Shown here in pieces: positions 12,750 to 14,102 of a stretch of DNA of 14,102 bases (positions within the stretch are counted from its first letter, which is position 1; every line of letters begins with the position of its first letter). The position numbers and the translations under genes are program-made. Origin of the DNA: Chloroflexota bacterium (GTDB lineage Bacteria > Chloroflexota > Dehalococcoidia > DSTF01 > JACRBR01). The notes beneath the pieces were generated by a model. It was not told where the DNA came from, made no database searches, and worked only from the letters and a program-made list of their open reading frames with translations. Location: positions 1-14,102 of the forward strand of contig JACRBR010000129.1 of the NCBI GenBank assembly GCA_016213125.1, read 5' to 3'.

Positions 12750-13049
12750 CTATTCCTCGTCGAAGGCGATGATGTCCGTCTCGACGTCGATCACCTCGGC
12801 GTCGAGGCGCGTCTCGCGCGCGTAGTCGACGATTTCGTTGAGCACTTCCTCGCAGTGGCGATGCGAGTTGGAGACGCAGGCGATGCCGATCGTCGCGAGC
12901 TGCCATACCTCGTTGTCGCCGACCTCCGCGACCGCCACCTGGAACTTGTTGCGAATGCGCTGCGAGAGACTGCGGACCACCTGCCGCTTGTCCTTCAGCG
13001 AGCCGCTCTCCGGGATGCGCAGGCGGAAGCGCAGCAGGCCGGCGTTCAG
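12750..13049 (-). CDS. DUF503 (YlxP-like) protein, apparent CTG start
   Basis: The frame gives LNAGLLRFRLRIPESGSLKDK, then RQVVRSLSQRIRNKF, VAVAEVGDNEVWQLATIGIA and NSHRHCEEVLNEIVDYA, the typical 90-100-residue DUF503 sequence. The function of the family is not established; in Firmicutes ylxP lies in the nusA-infB-rbfA region, which hints at ribosome or RNA work. The first ATG/GTG/TTG in frame is the GTG at 12980, which would remove the conserved IPESGSLKDKR segment. The only upstream codon that restores the full domain is CTG at 13049, lying in a CTGA overlap with the scpB stop and preceded by AAGAGG about 7 nt upstream. I therefore choose CTG, giving 99 residues. It is the last gene of the amaP-scpB-DUF503 operon. 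Confidence 0.85.
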   Translation of the reverse strand: MNAGLLRFRLRIPESGSLKDKRQVVRSLSQRIRNKFQVAVAEVGDNEVWQLATIGIACVSNSHRHCEEVLNEIVDYARETRLDAEVIDVETDIIAFDEE

Positions 13050-13654
13050 ATGACGGCCTCTTCTTCGTCCTCGATGCCTTCGTCCTCTTCGAGTAGCGGC
13101 GGCAGGTCATCCGGCCGCTCCAGTCCGAAGTACTCAAGGAACCGCACGGTCGTGCTGAAGAGCACCGGCCGGCCGACGACGGGTGCGCGCCCCACCTCCT
13201 CGATGAGTCCGCGCGCCATCAGCGTCCGGATCGGCCCGTCGCAGTCGACCCCGCGCACTGACTCGATGCCGGCGCGGGTGATGGGCTGGCGATAGGCGAT
13301 GATCGCAAGCGTCTCAATGGATGCGTTGGTGAGGGGTGGATGCTCCAGCCCCAGGAAGCGCTCGACGTAAGCCGCGGTGTGGCCCGCGGAGACCAGCTGC
13401 ACCAAGTCACCGGTGCGCTGCACGCGTACGCCTCGGTCGCGGCACTGCTCGGCAAGCTCGTCCAGCGCCTTCTCGACCTCAGCCTTTGGCGTCGCGATGG
13501 CCCGGGCCAGCGCCTGCACTTCCAGCGGCGCGTCCGCGACGAACAGGATGGCCTCTACGACGCCCGTCAGGTGCTCGGCCGGCGGTGGTTCGATGAGCCT
13601 GGCGGCCTTGCGCTTCCTCAGATGTGTCGGTGCCTGCGCTTCGTCGGTCGTCAC
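13046..13654 (-). CDS. scpB: Segregation and condensation protein ScpB
   Basis: ScpB is the winged-helix kite subunit of the Smc-ScpA-ScpB condensin that compacts and separates chromosomes. Two winged-helix domains are visible: about 29-95 (GVVEAILFVADAPLEVQALA) and about 108-178, the latter with the diagnostic ETLAIIAYRQPITRAGIESV, VDCDGPIRTLMARGLIEEVG and VGRPVLFSTT. An acidic tail (EEDEGIEDEEEA) closes the 202 residues, near the usual 180-200. GTG 13654 is preferred over ATG 13684 because it forms a GTGA overlap with the AmaP-like stop and has AGGGAG about 4 nt upstream; the ATG would overlap by 34 nt. The usual partner scpA is not adjacent; it may lie beyond the right edge or elsewhere. 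Confidence 0.93.
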   Translation of the reverse strand: MTTDEAQAPTHLRKRKAARLIEPPPAEHLTGVVEAILFVADAPLEVQALARAIATPKAEVEKALDELAEQCRDRGVRVQRTGDLVQLVSAGHTAAYVERFLGLEHPPLTNASIETLAIIAYRQPITRAGIESVRGVDCDGPIRTLMARGLIEEVGRAPVVGRPVLFSTTVRFLEYFGLERPDDLPPLLEEDEGIEDEEEAVI

Positions 13655-14102
13655 GTTGCTCCCTGGCCCGGCGGCCGTTCCCATGCTGTCGTTCCGGCGT
13701 CTGGTTGTGTGTCCGTCCGTAATCGTAACTCGCGGTAGTGCAGTCGCGCCCGCGGCTTCGCGCTCAGCTCGATGCCAAGCTGCTCGACCAGCGTGTGCGC
13801 GCGGCGGCAGGCTTCGTCCGCCGTTTGCGCCAGCTCGGTGCCCGCATCGACGTGCAGGTCCAGCACCACCTCGACCCGCCGCCCGTGGCGCGCCACCGTC
13901 GACGAGCATTCGGCGACGTGCGGGACTGTGCGCACAGCGCCGTCGATTACCTCCGCGATCCTGGCCGTTGTGATCGTGACCTCGCCGGACTTCACGTTTC
14001 GGACACGCATCTTCTGCGTCGAAGACGGGATCAGCTCCAGGATGAGCACGCACGCCATGACGAGGCCGACGACGAGCGCGCCCAGCGAGACGATCAACTT
14101 CC
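13651..14102 (-). CDS. AmaP-like membrane protein with Asp23-type domain, N terminus cut by window edge
   Basis: About 150 residues are visible. A membrane helix (LIVSLGALVVGLVMACVLIL) comes first, followed by an Asp23/AmaP-like domain starting near SGEVTITTARIAEVIDGAV and containing VEVVLDLHVDAGTELAQTAD and VEQLGIEL, then a short polar tail. AmaP proteins anchor Asp23 to the membrane in Gram-positive bacteria and typically have two N-terminal helices, so a further helix probably lies beyond 14102. A TTG at 14097 could be read as a start, but it would leave a helix with no N-terminal segment, so I treat the gene as truncated. It overlaps scpB by GTGA. A role in envelope stress is inferred from the family; the pairing with scpB is contextual. 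Confidence 0.75.
   Translation of the reverse strand, partial: KLIVSLGALVVGLVMACVLILELIPSSTQKMRVRNVKSGEVTITTARIAEVIDGAVRTVPHVAECSSTVARHGRRVEVVLDLHVDAGTELAQTADEACRRAHTLVEQLGIELSAKPRARLHYRELRLRTDTQPDAGTTAWERPPGQGAT

Noticed and set aside
12512..12772. Plus-strand 86-codon frame around 12600
   Set aside because: The AGGAGG and TATAGT signals serve the 47-codon frame at 12594; the longer frame is Arg/Pro-rich and overlaps DUF503 antisense.
12592..13137. Minus-strand 181-codon frame spanning DUF503 and part of scpB
   Set aside because: It is an Arg-rich frame out of phase with two recognised protein families.

Overview
The window is GC-rich bacterial DNA, densely packed with housekeeping genes plus one large secreted protein gene. 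The gene set suggests an uncultured Chloroflexota member, perhaps Dehalococcoidia-like. The pointers are an HTH/transmembrane/PASTA RodZ-like protein next to rimO, an AmaP-ScpB-DUF503 cluster, a CdaA-CdaR pair, and a kelch / Pro-Thr linker / thrombospondin-3 / dockerin surface protein. This placement is inference; there is no rRNA or other phylogenetic marker beyond these proteins. No gene-free stretch exceeds 300 bases, and I see no tRNA, rRNA, CRISPR array, insertion sequence or prophage gene.

Layout by position. (1) 1-3582, minus strand: argF - cdaA - cdaR - der, packed with 9-nt, TGATG and GTGA junctions. The operon makes an ornithine carbamoyltransferase, the c-di-AMP synthase with its YbbR-domain partner, and the start of the ribosome-assembly GTPase Der. 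The last ~140 bases are not der: they encode, in another frame, a piece of a subtilisin-like S8 peptidase. (2) 3583-3799: divergent regulatory region. (3) 3800-6361, plus strand: fabD - fabF - 70-aa ORF, the malonyl-loading and elongation-condensing enzymes of type II fatty acid synthesis. (4) 6376-7320, minus: ribF (FMN/FAD synthesis). (5) 7441-8254, plus: an unrecognised 146-aa protein followed 4 nt later by a minimal zincin-type metallopeptidase. (6) 8277-10238, minus: secreted seven-kelch / TSP3 / dockerin protein. (7) 10454-12459, plus: rodZ-like PASTA protein and rimO. (8) 12594-12737, plus: a 47-aa Cys/His-rich zinc-finger-like protein with its own promoter-like box and a strong Shine-Dalgarno. 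(9) 12750-14102, minus: AmaP-like (cut by the window edge) - scpB - DUF503, joined by GTGA and CTGA overlaps.

Most of this is ordinary core biology, and I do not see an obviously new multi-gene system. The points most worth a second look are: the der/S8-peptidase junction at short shared sequence near the left edge (possible assembly chimera); an ornithine carbamoyltransferase with Asp in place of the HCLP active-site Cys; co-transcription of argF with c-di-AMP synthesis; a RodZ-like protein whose outer domain is PASTA; a DUF503 gene that appears to start at CTG inside a CTGA overlap; and the small zinc-finger-like protein at 12594.
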